The notes beneath the pieces were generated by a model that had not been told where the DNA came from, searched no databases, and worked only from the letters and a program-made list of their open reading frames with translations. A program made the position numbers and the translations under genes. Positions 9,541 through 19,561 of a stretch of DNA of 64,000 nucleotides are shown piece after piece; the stretch's first letter is position 1; every line of letters starts with the position of its first letter. Source of the stretch: a bacterium (GTDB lineage: Bacteria > Babelota > Babeliae > Babelales > GCA-2401785); assembly GCA_023249975.1 (NCBI GenBank), contig JAHFBP010000003.1, forward strand, positions 1-64,000. The letters run 5' to 3'.

Positions 9541-9909
9541 CTATATAACTTCAGGTGCGAGCGACAAAATTTTGGTAAAGCCTTCGGCCCTGAGTTCACG
9601 AGCTATAGGTCCAAAAATACGCGTACCAATTGGCTGCTTATCTTTGTTAACAATAACTGCTGCATTCTCATCAAATCTAATGTAGCTACCGTCATTACGA
9701 CGAGCCTCTTTGCGAGTTCTGACTACAACGGCAAAGTGAACTTCACCCTTTTTGACAGTTCCGCCAGGAATGGCTTTTTTAACTGTAACCTTCACAAGGT
9801 CACCTAGATATGCAAAACGCTTACCTGTGCTTCCAACTATGTGGATAACCTTGAGTCCCTTGGCTCCGGAGTTGTCTGCAACAATAAGTTTAGTTTCCTT
9901 TTGTATCAT
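9541..9909 (-). CDS. rplN: 50S ribosomal protein L14
   Basis: L14 forms part of the subunit interface. The 122-residue product starts [20 protein letters not shown] and has the [20 protein letters not shown] segment and the usual [12 protein letters not shown] ending. Length and position between rpsQ and rplX are standard. Confidence 0.98.
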   Translation of the reverse strand: MIQKETKLIVADNSGAKGLKVIHIVGSTGKRFAYLGDLVKVTVKKAIPGGTVKKGEVHFAVVVRTRKEARRNDGSYIRFDENAAVIVNKDKQPIGTRIFGPIARELRAEGFTKILSLAPEVI

Positions 9910-9921
9910 AGTCGCTTACCC

Positions 9922-10206
9922 TCAAACAGACGCGCTGTTATTAACACTCAAAAGCGTCATGTGCTTGTCACGAGAAAGAGGACGGCACTCAGCGATTTTT
10001 ACAAAATCACCACATCGTGCAGAATTATTCTCATCGTGAACTTTGTACTTCTTTGTTCGTCGAATGATCTTGCCAAATTCCGGATGTCGGAATGTATTGG
10101 AGACTTCTACGATAATTGTCTTATCCATTTTATCAGAAACAACGCGACCTTCAAAGCTTCGCTCTGTTTTTTTAATGTTTTTTTCAATTTCTGCCGAATA
10201 GGCCAT
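9922..10206 (-). CDS. rpsQ: 30S ribosomal protein S17
   Basis: S17 is an OB-fold protein that binds 16S rRNA early in assembly. I use the ATG at 10204-10206, which has a GGAG site upstream, rather than the preceding GTG codon. The core reads GRVVSDKMDKTIIVEVSNTF and GDFVKIAECRPLSRDKHM. The first dozen residues are a lineage-specific extension. Confidence 0.95.
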   Translation of the reverse strand: MAYSAEIEKNIKKTERSFEGRVVSDKMDKTIIVEVSNTFRHPEFGKIIRRTKKYKVHDENNSARCGDFVKIAECRPLSRDKHMTLLSVNNSASV

Positions 10207-10239
10207 CACTCATCTCCACTTATCATGATCGTTAAAACT

Positions 10240-10455
10240 TCATGCTGCTTTTGTTACCAAGGCAGATGAAGCCGCTTTTTGGTTCAAAAAGGTCAAACCA
10301 CGCGCAATATTTTTACGAACTTTTGAAATTTGAGAGTAATCTTTAACCTGCCCACTAGGCAAACTGATCTTCAACTCAAAAAGCTCTCTGCGCATGTCTG
10401 CTATGGTCTTTTCTAACTCAGCTACGCTCAAATTCATTAATTCTTGTTTTTTCAT
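10240..10455 (-). CDS. rpmC: 50S ribosomal protein L29
   Basis: Small helical large-subunit protein near the exit tunnel, 71 residues. The ELMNLSVAELEKTIADMRRE helix and the ISKVRKNIARGLTFLNQK helix match the family. It lies between rplP and rpsQ as expected. Confidence 0.95.
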   Translation of the reverse strand: MKKQELMNLSVAELEKTIADMRRELFELKISLPSGQVKDYSQISKVRKNIARGLTFLNQKAASSALVTKAA

Positions 10456-10469
10456 CTTTTCACTTCACG

Positions 10470-10904
10470 TCAGCTAGGATACTGCACAGAGTCTTCTGCG
10501 CCTTTTTCAACAAATCGTGTTTTCATAGGAAGTTTATATTGGGCTCCCTTTAAAACTTCTTTTGCTGTTGCAAGATCAACGCCGCTTACTTCTACAAGTA
10601 CGCGTCCACGTTTAACTACAGACACCCAGAACTCAGGCCCACCTTTTCCTCCACCCATACGGACTTCGGCAGGTTTTTTCGAAATAGGCTTATCAGGGAA
10701 TACGCGGAAAAAATATTCTCCGACCTTCTTTAATTTACGGCTCAATGAAATACGAACAGACTCAATTTGACGAGACGTCAACCAGCCTGGTTCCACTGCA
10801 ATTAATCCATAATTTCCAAAGAAGACCGTGCGCGCACCTTTTGACCAGCCACGTCGGTTACCTCGATGAACCTTACGGTATTTTGTCTTTTTTGGCATCA
10901 ACAT
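10470..10904 (-). CDS. rplP: 50S ribosomal protein L16
   Basis: L16 helps organise the A-site tRNA-binding region of the large subunit. The 144-residue product starts MLMPKKTKYRKVHRGNRRG and contains the PAEVRMGGGKGGPEFWV segment that reaches toward the peptidyl-transferase centre. Order rpsC-rplP-rpmC is standard. Confidence 0.98.
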   Translation of the reverse strand: MLMPKKTKYRKVHRGNRRGWSKGARTVFFGNYGLIAVEPGWLTSRQIESVRISLSRKLKKVGEYFFRVFPDKPISKKPAEVRMGGGKGGPEFWVSVVKRGRVLVEVSGVDLATAKEVLKGAQYKLPMKTRFVEKGAEDSVQYPS

Positions 10905-10913
10905 GGCTAACCC

Positions 10914-11537
10914 TTACTTCAAATCACCTTTGCAAACCCAAACCTTCACGCCAACAATCCCATAGATTGTTTGTGCTTCAGCGAGCGCATAGTCAATATC
11001 AGCACGCAAGGTATGCAATGGGACTGACCCAAGACGTAACCACTCTTTACGAGCAATTTCCGCACCACCAAGACGGCCTGAACAACAAATTTTAATACCT
11101 CGAGCGTTTGCACGCATTGCTGTAGTACCAGCTCGTTTCATCAAACGCTTAAAGTTTGCGCGACGAACGATTTGATCAGCAATTCCACGTGCTATCAACT
11201 GTGCGTTTATTTCAGGATCTTTTGCTTCCTGAACAGACACATCAACATTTTTGCCAAATTTCTTTTGCAAATCTGCTTTAAGTTGCTCGATTCCTTGACC
11301 TTTTTTTCCGATCACAACACCAGGACGTGACGACTCGATTACAAGTCTAATGTCTTGACTAGTTTTTTCGACTGTAACTTTAGCGATGTCAACGCTATCA
11401 AGACGACTCTCAAGATACTTACGTATATTAAGGTCTTCGATAAGTTCATCACCATACCCTCGCTTGGCAAACCAACGAGCGCTCCAGTCCTTGAAAGATC
11501 CTAGTCTAAAACTTAACGGATGTACCTTTTGACCCAC
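10914..11537 (-). CDS. rpsC: 30S ribosomal protein S3
   Basis: S3 lines the mRNA entry channel. The 207-residue product starts MGQKVHPLSFRLG, has the KH domain with GVVIGKKGQGIEQL near residues 74-87, and the C-terminal domain with GIKICCSGRLGGAEIARKEW. Shorter than many S3 proteins because the extra C-terminal tail is absent. Confidence 0.98.
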   Translation of the reverse strand: MGQKVHPLSFRLGSFKDWSARWFAKRGYGDELIEDLNIRKYLESRLDSVDIAKVTVEKTSQDIRLVIESSRPGVVIGKKGQGIEQLKADLQKKFGKNVDVSVQEAKDPEINAQLIARGIADQIVRRANFKRLMKRAGTTAMRANARGIKICCSGRLGGAEIARKEWLRLGSVPLHTLRADIDYALAEAQTIYGIVGVKVWVCKGDLK

Positions 11538-11558
11538 AAAGCACCTCTTTAAAGCTTA

Positions 11559-11906
11559 TTATGGCTTCTTTTTCATGTCTAATACAACTTCAATACGACT
11601 TGACCGTCTTCGCAAAACTTTCCCACGGCCACGAGCGCCAGGTTTAAAGTAAGTTGTGTACGGCCCTTGATCAACCTTAACTTGAGAAACATACAAGCCA
11701 TCTAAAGAGGTGATCGTCTCATCTTTGCTTCGCGCATTAGCACACGCTGAAGCCAAAACCTTTAAGAGCGGAACTGCTCTTTTAATCATACATGCACGAA
11801 GCCACTCAAGTGCCCGATCAACAGACTTTCCTCGAATGCCATCGGCAAATTTACGTAGCTTGTATTGCGAAACGTAAACGTTTGTATCTTTCGCCGTTGC
11901 TATCAT
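11559..11906 (-). CDS. rplV: 50S ribosomal protein L22
   Basis: L22 extends a hairpin into the exit tunnel. The 115-residue product has the VSQYKLRKFADGIRGKSVDRAL N-terminal helix region, SACANARSKD, and the basic hairpin GARGRGKVLRRRSSRIEVVL at the C-terminus. It lies between rpsS and rpsC. Confidence 0.96.
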   Translation of the reverse strand: MIATAKDTNVYVSQYKLRKFADGIRGKSVDRALEWLRACMIKRAVPLLKVLASACANARSKDETITSLDGLYVSQVKVDQGPYTTYFKPGARGRGKVLRRRSSRIEVVLDMKKKP

Positions 11907-11933
11907 GACAATACGCCTATCTTCATTTTTTTA

Positions 11934-12248
11934 TTATGTCTTTGCTTTTTTACCGCCAGACTTACTATCGGTTTTGCCGGCAGCTTGTCTTTGACCACTA
12001 TGCATACGGAAAGTTCGCGTTGGCGCAAATTCACCAAGCGCATGACCTACCATATTTTCGGTCACAAAGACCGAAGCAAATTTCTTACCATCGTGCACAG
12101 CAAACGTGCTACCCACAAAATCAGGAAGTATGATACTGTCCCGACTCCATGTCTTGATAGGAGTTCGAACTCCAGCTTCTTTAGCTGTTTCTACTTTCCG
12201 TATCAATGACTCTGCAACGTATGGTCCTTTTTTAATCGAACGTGACAT
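11934..12248 (-). CDS. rpsS: 30S ribosomal protein S19
   Basis: S19 sits in the small-subunit head next to S13. The 104-residue product starts [15 protein letters not shown] and contains [19 protein letters not shown] and [18 protein letters not shown], all typical. The last 15 residues are a Lys/Gly-rich extension. Confidence 0.98.
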   Translation of the reverse strand: MSRSIKKGPYVAESLIRKVETAKEAGVRTPIKTWSRDSIILPDFVGSTFAVHDGKKFASVFVTENMVGHALGEFAPTRTFRMHSGQRQAAGKTDSKSGGKKAKT

Positions 12249-12260
12249 TTCTACAGACCC

Positions 12261-13079
12261 CTATTTACTACGACGTTTTATAATCGCAGAGCTCTTGCGA
12301 CGACGTGTTCTAACACCCTTACAAGACTTACCCCACGGAGTTGATGGATGAGAACCAGATTTGGATCTACCTTCACCACCACCATGTGGATGATCAACAG
12401 GGTTCATAGCCATTCCACGCACAGAAGGTCTGAATCCACGATGTCGCGTTCTTCCTGCTTTACCTAAAGACACATTTCGGAAGTCGGCATTGGAAAGTGT
12501 TCCAATAGTTGCCCAGCTATCCAAGCTTACCGTTCTCATTTCACCAGAAGGCATCTTGAGAACAGCTTTACCATCTTCTTTTGCAACAACTTGAACGGTT
12601 GTTCCAGCGCTTCGAGCAAATTTGCCACCACGACCAGGAACAAGTTCAACGTTATGCACAAAGAAACCAGTTGGAACCTTGCTCAATGGCATACTGTTTC
12701 CGACATATGCATCAGCATTCTCACTCGCAAGAACTGTTCCACCAACCTTCAATCCTTCTGGACTGATAAGATATGATTTTGCACCATTGAGATATGAGAT
12801 CAAAGCGATTGGCACATTTCTGTTTGGATCATATTCAAGAGCAATAACATTGCCCGGAACTTCTCGATTACCAAACATAAAATCTACCATACGGTATTGT
12901 CTTTTAGCTCCGCCACCACGATGTCGAACCGTGATACGTCCATGATTATTACGACCACCACTTCTTGTACAAGGTCCAAGCAAAGACTTTTCAGGTTCTT
13001 TTTTGGTTAAATCCTTATTAACAAGAAATTGTTGCGCTCTAAGTGAAGCATTGCGCGGCTTTCGAGAAACTATAGCCAT
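12261..13079 (-). CDS. rplB: 50S ribosomal protein L2
   Basis: L2 is needed for subunit association and peptidyl-transferase activity. The 272-residue product shows SGGRNNHGRITVRHRGGG, the SH3-like middle domain, and the C-terminal AMNPVDHPHGGGEGRSKSG containing the conserved histidine near the catalytic centre. It follows rplW by two bases. Confidence 0.98.
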   Translation of the reverse strand: MAIVSRKPRNASLRAQQFLVNKDLTKKEPEKSLLGPCTRSGGRNNHGRITVRHRGGGAKRQYRMVDFMFGNREVPGNVIALEYDPNRNVPIALISYLNGAKSYLISPEGLKVGGTVLASENADAYVGNSMPLSKVPTGFFVHNVELVPGRGGKFARSAGTTVQVVAKEDGKAVLKMPSGEMRTVSLDSWATIGTLSNADFRNVSLGKAGRTRHRGFRPSVRGMAMNPVDHPHGGGEGRSKSGSHPSTPWGKSCKGVRTRRRKSSAIIKRRSK

Positions 13080-13081
13080 AA

Positions 13082-13423
13082 TTACTCTCCCCCGCTAACT
13101 GGGCCACGAGAATCTTCTCGTTGCACAGCGTTCATGTTTTCACCAGGCAACTGTATTGTGTAGCCAGGCTTAAGTGATACATACGCCTTTTTTCCACTTG
13201 GACGAACCCAACGTTTTTTGTAGGTACCCGTTTTATGTGGAGTTTTGAGTGTGCGAACTTTTTCAACCTTCACACCCCAAATACGCTCAATAGCTTTTTT
13301 GATCATAACGCGGTCAGCAGATTTCTCTACTTCAAACGCCAATGTTCCGCTATCTTGCATAAGACGATCACTTTTGCTCGTTCTTATAATTTTTTTAATT
13401 ATTGCGTACGGACTTAGTTCCAT
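13082..13423 (-). CDS. rplW: 50S ribosomal protein L23
   Basis: L23 borders the exit tunnel and is the docking site for SRP and trigger factor. The 113-residue product has [29 protein letters not shown] and the basic loop [19 protein letters not shown]. Its start overlaps the rplD end by 10 bases. Confidence 0.96.
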   Translation of the reverse strand: MELSPYAIIKKIIRTSKSDRLMQDSGTLAFEVEKSADRVMIKKAIERIWGVKVEKVRTLKTPHKTGTYKKRWVRPSGKKAYVSLKPGYTIQLPGENMNAVQREDSRGPVSGGE

Positions 13424-14046
13424 CGTTCAACCATAGACTTAAAGAGTTCAACATCACGCTTGAAGAAAACCCATTTTGCCATCCGTGCCATGTGAAAGGC
13501 ATTTGGTTGATCAAACGAATAAACTTCTACGTTAGGTAAGTTACGAAATGACAAAAATGTGTGTGAATCTTCAAATGGCAACAATACCATTACACGTTGA
13601 TCTGCACATCCTATGTTCTTCAGCAATTGCAGAGCGGTCTTTGTTGAAGGATTTACGCTGTCAAATGTTGCATCCAAGCAAATAACATTGCCTGCTGTAA
13701 TATATGTTGACGCCATCCATCCAAGTGCAGCTCTTCGTTGCCCTTTTCCAAGTTTTAATTGTCGTGTACGTGGTTGAGGCCCAAATATAACCCCACCCTT
13801 TCTCCAAAGAGGAGACTTGATACTACTTACACGAGCGCGGCCAGTTCCCTTTTGGCGCCATGGCTTTCTTGTTGAGAAGTTAACTTCTCCACGAGTTTTA
13901 CAGCCAACTGTACCTTGTCGCCCGTTTTGACGAGCAACGCGTACCGCTTGGGCATGGGCAATGGATAAATCATTAGTCTTCACTACCTCTACAGAGAGTG
14001 GAGATTGCTGCTCACCTTGTCCATTATATACTAAAATTGTACTCAT
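13414..14046 (-). CDS. rplD: 50S ribosomal protein L4
   Basis: L4 reaches into the exit tunnel and in some bacteria regulates the S10 operon. The 210-residue product contains the extended loop [20 protein letters not shown], then [24 protein letters not shown]. It starts three bases after the rplC stop. Confidence 0.97.
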   Translation of the reverse strand: MSTILVYNGQGEQQSPLSVEVVKTNDLSIAHAQAVRVARQNGRQGTVGCKTRGEVNFSTRKPWRQKGTGRARVSSIKSPLWRKGGVIFGPQPRTRQLKLGKGQRRAALGWMASTYITAGNVICLDATFDSVNPSTKTALQLLKNIGCADQRVMVLLPFEDSHTFLSFRNLPNVEVYSFDQPNAFHMARMAKWVFFKRDVELFKSMVERWN

Positions 14047-14049
14047 GTA

Positions 14050-14682
14050 CTATTCTCCCCGAGTCGCATTAATAATAATGAGAGAGTCTTTCTTTCCCGG
14101 GACGGCACCTCTAATAAAGAAGCATTCGTTTTCTTCGTCAATTCTAAGAACTCGAAGATTTTTAACCGTTATTTGTCGATCTCCCATGTGTCCAGGAAGC
14201 TTTTTACCCTTACAGACTTCTGATTGGGTTCTACTAGTTCCAACAGAACCAGGCTTTCTATGAAAACGTGAGCCGTGTGTTTTTGGACCGCCAGCAAAAT
14301 TCCAGCGCTTTACCACACCTTGAAAACCAGCACCCTTAGAATTACCCGTTACATGAACATCTTCGTTCACTTGAACAGCTAAATCTTTAAGAGTAAGAGC
14401 TGTTCCAAGCTCAGGAGCTGCTGCTCCGTCCTTAAGAGGAACCTCTTTAACATGAAGAAAGTAAGTCTTCTTGCTTTTGAGCCACTCATTATCAAACGGA
14501 AGACCGCGATAACGATCACGAACCATACCAACCTGTATCGCAGAGTAACCATCTTTTTCAGATGTCTTTACTTGCGTTACAAATAATCCGTTTACACGAA
14601 TTACGGTAACAGGATGTACAACTCTTTGATCGTCAAAGATCTGAGTCATACCTATTTTTTTACCAAATATTTTTGCGAGCAT
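14050..14682 (-). CDS. rplC: 50S ribosomal protein L3
   Basis: L3 initiates large-subunit assembly. The 210-residue product starts MLAKIFGKKIGMTQIFDDQ and has the GAGFQGVVKRWNFAGGPKTH loop that approaches the peptidyl-transferase centre, followed by KLPGHMGDRQITVKNL. All are standard L3 landmarks. Confidence 0.98.
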   Translation of the reverse strand: MLAKIFGKKIGMTQIFDDQRVVHPVTVIRVNGLFVTQVKTSEKDGYSAIQVGMVRDRYRGLPFDNEWLKSKKTYFLHVKEVPLKDGAAAPELGTALTLKDLAVQVNEDVHVTGNSKGAGFQGVVKRWNFAGGPKTHGSRFHRKPGSVGTSRTQSEVCKGKKLPGHMGDRQITVKNLRVLRIDEENECFFIRGAVPGKKDSLIIINATRGE

Positions 14683-14693
14683 ATTATATCTAC

Positions 14694-14999
14694 CTAATGT
14701 ATCTCAACATCAACACCTGCAGAGAGGTTGAGTTTCATAAGCGCATCCATTGTTTGTTCTGCTGGAGAAACAATATCTAGAATACGCTTGTGTGTTACCA
14801 ACTCGAATTGATCTCGAGCTTTTTTGTTTACATGTGGACTTCTCAACACCGTAAAAATACGACGTCGGTTTGGGATAGGGATGGGACCCAAAACAAGGGC
14901 CCCAGTTCTTTTTGCCGCTAATACAATTTGCTTCACAGCGCCATCAAGTAGCTGATGATCGTATGAGCGAAGCATAAGGCGCATTTTTTGCTTTTTCAT
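14694..14999 (-). CDS. rpsJ: 30S ribosomal protein S10
   Basis: S10 is a small-subunit head protein that also acts in transcription antitermination as NusE. The 101-residue product has [37 protein letters not shown] and the [21 protein letters not shown] ending typical of the family. It lies directly after tuf. Confidence 0.98.
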   Translation of the reverse strand: MKKQKMRLMLRSYDHQLLDGAVKQIVLAAKRTGALVLGPIPIPNRRRIFTVLRSPHVNKKARDQFELVTHKRILDIVSPAEQTMDALMKLNLSAGVDVEIH

Positions 15000-15018
15000 T
15001 AGAAAAGTTACCTTTTGC

Positions 15019-16209
15019 TTACTCTATGATTTTGCTTACTACACCGGCACCAACAGTTCTGCCACCTTCACGGATAGCGAACTTAAGTTCCTTATCCATA
15101 GCAACAGGTGAAACAAGTTCAATAGTGAGAACAAGGTTATCACCTGGCATTACCATTTCACGTCCTTCAGGAAGTGTAATAACGCCGGTTACGTCAGTAG
15201 TTCTGAAGTAGAACTGTGGACGATATCCACCGAAGAATGGGCTATGACGACCACCTTCTTCTTTAGACAAGATAACAACTTGAGCTTCAAATTTCTTATG
15301 AGGAGTGATTGAGCCAGGCTTTGCAAGAACTTGTCCGCGCTCAACGTCTTCCTTTTTAACACCACGAAGAAGTACACCAACGTTATCACCAGGAACAGTT
15401 TCTGTAAGTTCCTTGTTAAACATTTCAAGTCCAGTAACAGTAGTTTTAACCGTGTCTTTAAATCCAACGATTTCAACTTCTGAACCAACCTTGACGATAC
15501 CTTGTTCTACACGGCCTGTTACAACAGTTCCACGACCAGAGATCGAGAAAACGTCTTCAATAGGCAACAAGAATGCTTTATCGGTGTCTCGAGCTGGAGT
15601 TGGGATATAAGCATCAACAGCGTCCATCAATCTCATGATTGATTCTTCACCAAGATAATCTTTATCACCACGAAGAGCCTTAGTAGCCGATCCCTTAATT
15701 ACAGGAATGTCATCACCAGGGAATCCATATTTGCTCAAGAGCATACGGATTTCTTCTTCAACAAGCTCAACAAGTCCTTCATCATCAACCATGTCACACT
15801 TGTTCAAGTAAACAACGATTGAAGGAACCCCTACTTGGCGAGCCAAAAGAATGTGCTCACGAGTTTGAGGCATCGGGCCGTCTGCGGCTGACACAACAAG
15901 AATTGCACCGTCCATTTGAGCGGCACCGGTAATCATATTTTTTACATAGTCAGCGTGACCTGGACAGTCAACGTGAGCATAGTGACGCTTAGATGTTTCA
16001 TACTCAACGTGAGCAGCTGCGATAGTAATACCACGAGCGCGCTCTTCCGGAGCTTTATCAATTTGGTCAAAGGCAAGCTTTTGCGCCCAACCCTTTGATG
16101 CCAACACATTGGTAATAGCCGCTGTTAGCGTTGTTTTACCATGGTCAACGTGACCGATTGTTCCCACGTTTACGTGGGGCTTATTTCTTTGAAATATACC
16201 CTTTGCCAT
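15019..16209 (-). CDS. tuf: Translation elongation factor Tu
   Basis: GTPase that delivers aminoacyl-tRNA to the ribosome. The 396-residue product has G1 GHVDHGKT, the switch region [14 protein letters not shown]3 [13 protein letters not shown]4 NKCD and the C-terminal [15 protein letters not shown] of domain 3. It is the only tuf copy in the window and lies between fusA and rpsJ. Confidence 0.99.
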   Translation of the reverse strand: MAKGIFQRNKPHVNVGTIGHVDHGKTTLTAAITNVLASKGWAQKLAFDQIDKAPEERARGITIAAAHVEYETSKRHYAHVDCPGHADYVKNMITGAAQMDGAILVVSAADGPMPQTREHILLARQVGVPSIVVYLNKCDMVDDEGLVELVEEEIRMLLSKYGFPGDDIPVIKGSATKALRGDKDYLGEESIMRLMDAVDAYIPTPARDTDKAFLLPIEDVFSISGRGTVVTGRVEQGIVKVGSEVEIVGFKDTVKTTVTGLEMFNKELTETVPGDNVGVLLRGVKKEDVERGQVLAKPGSITPHKKFEAQVVILSKEEGGRHSPFFGGYRPQFYFRTTDVTGVITLPEGREMVMPGDNLVLTIELVSPVAMDKELKFAIREGGRTVGAGVVSKIIE

Positions 16210-16240
16210 GCTCGGCCCTTCCTAAGCAACAATAACAGCT

Positions 16241-18328
16241 TTACGACTTTTGACTTACAATAGTTTCTTGAACGTTCGAAGGAACTTCTCGATATTCCTT
16301 GAACTGCATTGAAGAACACGCACGCCCCTTGGTCATCGACCGAAGTGCTGTTGTGTATCCAAACATTTCAGAAAGCGGAACTTCAGCTGTAATGATTTGA
16401 TCACCACACTGAGACTCCATTCCAAGAATTCTTCCACGCCGTGAATTAAGGTCACCAATTACATCACCCATATGATCATCAGGTGTAGTCACCTCAATGT
16501 CCATAATAGGCTCAAGAATAACTGGACTTGCGTTCTTCATACCCGACTTGAATGCCATTGAAGCTGCAATCTTAAAAGCCATTTCTGATGAGTCAACATC
16601 ATGATATGAACCTTCAAGCGCCACAGCTTTTACGTCAACAACTGGATAACCCGCAAGGATACCCGCATCAAGCGTTTCTCTAATCCCTTTTTCAATCGCT
16701 GGAATAAATTCTTTTGGAATAGTACCACCAACAACTTTGCTCTCAAATTCAAATTCTGAACCACGGTCAAGTGGGAACAGCTCAAGCCATACGTGACCAT
16801 ATTGACCACGACCACCAGACTGCTTAATAAACTTACCTTCAGATTTGACAGACTTTCTTATCGTCTCTCTATAGGCAACTTGCGGCTTACCGACAGTTGC
16901 TTCAACTTTGTATTCACGCTTCATGCGATCAACAATAATTTCAAGATGAAGCTCACCCATTCCACGAATAATCGTTTCACCAGTTTCAGCATCAAATGAG
17001 AATCTGAATGAAGGATCTTCTTGCATCAATTTACGCAAAGCTAGTGACATTTTTTCATAGTCAGCCTTGCCTTTTGGCTCAATGGAGACACTCACAACTG
17101 GCTCTGGAGATGTGATAGACTCTAGCAACACTAGATTCTTTTCATCACACAGCGTATCGCCCGTTGTAACATCCTTAACACCAACAACTGCTATGATATC
17201 ACCAGCAACACCCTTGCTAATTTCTTCGCGATTGTTTGCATGCATCTTAAGCAAGCGACTCACGCGTTCTTTTTTACCACGGGTTGCATTGTAAACATAT
17301 GATCCAGCTTCAATAGTACCTGAATAAATCCGCGTAAATGTCAGCGAACCAACAAAAGGATCCACCATGATCTTGAATGCTAAAGCTGAAAATGGTTCAT
17401 TATTATCTGGTTTGCGAAGAACTTCTGCCTTAGTATCTGGATGAATCCCAACAACAGGCGGAACATCAAGCGGAGAAGGTAGATAATCAACAACTCCATC
17501 AAGAAGAAGTTGAACACCCTTGTTCTTGAATGCCGATCCGGCAAAAATAGGTGTGAACTTTTGAGCAACTACACCTTTTCGAAGTGCCGCTTTGATCTCA
17601 TCAACAGAAACTGCCTTACCGGCCAAATACTTTTCTGCGATGGCATCATCAAAATCACATGCTTTTTCAAGAATAGCTTCATACGCTTCATCAGTTTGAT
17701 CTTTGTATTCAGCAGGAACCTCTTCCCATGTAAACTTAGACCCCATAGATTCGTCATCCACAAAGGCCGCCATTTTCTTGGTCAAAACGTCAATGATTGC
17801 ATGAAAGTTTTCTTCCTTGCCAACAGGGATCTGCATAGCAAGTGGATTACTCATCGGCAAGCGATGCTTAATGCTATTTATAACATTAAAATAATCAGCA
17901 CCAACTCGATCTAACTTATTAACAAATCCAATACGAGGAACTTTGTGTCGATTAGCTTGACGCCATACAGTTTCAGTTTGAGGCTGAACTCCACCAACAC
18001 CACAAAAAACACCAACCGCTCCGTCAAGAACACGAAGCGAGCGCTCAACTTCAATCGTAAAGTCTACGTGGCCTGGTGTATCAATAATATTGATCTGATG
18101 TTCGTTCCAAAAACAAGTTGTGGCTGCAGATGTAATGGTAATTCCACGCTCTTGCTCTTGCTCCATCCAGTCCATAATGGCAGCGCCTTCATGAACTTCA
18201 CCAATTTTGTGTGAAACACCTGTATAGAAAAGAATACGCTCTGTCGTTGTTGTTTTACCAGCATCAATGTGAGCCATGATACCAATATTGCGATATTTTC
18301 TTAATGGAACGTTTAACGGAACAGCCAT
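16241..18328 (-). CDS. fusA: Translation elongation factor G
   Basis: Translocation GTPase of 695 residues. Seen in order: G1 [27 protein letters not shown] (switch 1), [25 protein letters not shown], then domains II-V with [18 protein letters not shown] and the C-terminal [20 protein letters not shown]. Normal length and order in the str operon. Confidence 0.99.
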   Translation of the reverse strand: MAVPLNVPLRKYRNIGIMAHIDAGKTTTTERILFYTGVSHKIGEVHEGAAIMDWMEQEQERGITITSAATTCFWNEHQINIIDTPGHVDFTIEVERSLRVLDGAVGVFCGVGGVQPQTETVWRQANRHKVPRIGFVNKLDRVGADYFNVINSIKHRLPMSNPLAMQIPVGKEENFHAIIDVLTKKMAAFVDDESMGSKFTWEEVPAEYKDQTDEAYEAILEKACDFDDAIAEKYLAGKAVSVDEIKAALRKGVVAQKFTPIFAGSAFKNKGVQLLLDGVVDYLPSPLDVPPVVGIHPDTKAEVLRKPDNNEPFSALAFKIMVDPFVGSLTFTRIYSGTIEAGSYVYNATRGKKERVSRLLKMHANNREEISKGVAGDIIAVVGVKDVTTGDTLCDEKNLVLLESITSPEPVVSVSIEPKGKADYEKMSLALRKLMQEDPSFRFSFDAETGETIIRGMGELHLEIIVDRMKREYKVEATVGKPQVAYRETIRKSVKSEGKFIKQSGGRGQYGHVWLELFPLDRGSEFEFESKVVGGTIPKEFIPAIEKGIRETLDAGILAGYPVVDVKAVALEGSYHDVDSSEMAFKIAASMAFKSGMKNASPVILEPIMDIEVTTPDDHMGDVIGDLNSRRGRILGMESQCGDQIITAEVPLSEMFGYTTALRSMTKGRACSSMQFKEYREVPSNVQETIVSQKS

Positions 18329-18344
18329 GATTTTTTATATACCT

Positions 18345-18824
18345 CTACCATGCATAATGAGAGAATGCTCTATTTGCTTCAGCCATACGATGAACGTCTG
18401 ATTTTTTCTTAACAGCGCCACCACGACCTTCAATTGCATCAAGCATTTCATGACCCAATCTCAAACCCATGCTTTTGTCAGAACGCTTTGATGCGGCTTC
18501 AATGAGCCAGCGATACGAAAGCGCATTAGCACGAATATCACGAACTTCTGTTGGAACTTGGTATACACCACCACCAACACGGCGTGAACGAACTTCTACA
18601 GCCGGCTTAATATCAGCAAGCGCCTTCTCGAAAAGAGCAAATCCCGCTTTTTCATTGCCAGCCTTCTTAACCAACATATCCATTGCATCATAAACGATAC
18701 GCTGAGCGATGCTCTTCTTACCGCACTTAGTCATAACATTGATAAGTTTTTGTACGACTGGTGACTTAAAGCGTCGATCAACGCCAACATCACGAACAAA
18801 ATTTACTGAACTGCGACGTGGCAT
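18345..18824 (-). CDS. rpsG: 30S ribosomal protein S7
   Basis: S7 nucleates assembly of the 30S head. The 159-residue product has VNVFTKCGKKSIAQRIVYDA-like sequence near residues 28-46, VEVRSRRVGGGVYQVPTEVR in the middle and ANRAFSHYAW at the end. Its start abuts the rpsL stop with no gap. Confidence 0.98.
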   Translation of the reverse strand: MPRRSSVNFVRDVGVDRRFKSPVVQKLINVMTKCGKKSIAQRIVYDAMDMLVKKAGNEKAGFALFEKALADIKPAVEVRSRRVGGGVYQVPTEVRDIRANALSYRWLIEAASKRSDKSMGLRLGHEMLDAIEGRGGAVKKKSDVHRMAEANRAFSHYAW

Positions 18825-19208
18825 CTATTTAGCTCCCGCCTTAGGACGTTTTGCTCCATAGAGCGAACGGCTTTGTTTTCTACCTTCAACACCGGCTGTA
18901 TCAAGTGCTCCACGAACAACGTGATACTTTACACCGTTCAAATCCTTTACTCTTCCACCGCGCACAAGAACCACTGAGTGCTCCTGCAAATTGTGGCCTT
19001 CACCACCGATATACGCAGTGACTTCTCTACCCGTTGTAAGCTTAATACGGGCAACTTTTCGAAGCGCCGAGTTAGGCTTTTTAGGAGTCATTGTATAAAC
19101 GCGTGTACACACGCCCCTTCTTTGTGGGCATGAATTCAGCGCTGGAGCCTTGGTTTTTTCTTTTGGCGACGTACGCCCCTTGCGAACAAGTTGATTAATT
19201 GTAGGCAT
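18825..19208 (-). CDS. rpsL: 30S ribosomal protein S12
   Basis: Decoding-centre protein, first gene of the superoperon. I start at [12 protein letters not shown], the normal S12 N-terminus. An ATG three codons upstream is also in frame. The [16 protein letters not shown] segment and the second conserved loop [19 protein letters not shown], which hold the lysines altered in streptomycin-resistant mutants of other bacteria, are unaltered wild-type sequence. Confidence 0.98.
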   Translation of the reverse strand: MPTINQLVRKGRTSPKEKTKAPALNSCPQRRGVCTRVYTMTPKKPNSALRKVARIKLTTGREVTAYIGGEGHNLQEHSVVLVRGGRVKDLNGVKYHVVRGALDTAGVEGRKQSRSLYGAKRPKAGAK

Positions 19209-19561
19209 GCTATCCATCCACTATCATCATTAAAACACTATTATACACCCACGGACCCAGAGAAACTCCAAGCGCGAGACGAAATTTTCTGATTTCACCC
19301 ACCTAAAGGATTGCTACAGAACAGAATCACAACACCATGGGAGAGTACAATCAGTCTACCTCAATTGATAAGTTTTTCAAGTAATAATAACTATCAAGCA
19401 CGCAAACACCCCTTTCCCTCGCCACTATTTATCATAAAAGAAATTATTAGTCGCCTTAAAACAGTGGACAGAAGCCCCTTGCGATGATACGATCGCCTTC
19501 AGTGTTTTGCAGGAAACCCTGCTGTTTTACGTCATTATTTTAACAAAAAGGAACCATTGTC
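19209..19561. other. Divergent intergenic region between rpsL and rseP
   Basis: About 350 bases without a gene. It holds the rpsL -10 element near 19240 and must hold the rseP promoter. Near the rseP end there is a small GCAGG-AAA-CCCTGC-like hairpin around 19510 and an AAAAAGGAACC ribosome-binding site before the rseP ATG. I see no RNA gene or longer repeat. Confidence 0.6.
19240..19245 (-). promoter_or_regulatory. Probable -10 element of the rpsL/str superoperon promoter
   Basis: The minus strand reads GTGTATAATAG here, a perfect TATAAT hexamer about 32 bases upstream of the rpsL start. No good -35 hexamer is visible at 16-18 bases, so the call rests on the -10 element and its position in front of the first gene of the operon. 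Confidence 0.5.
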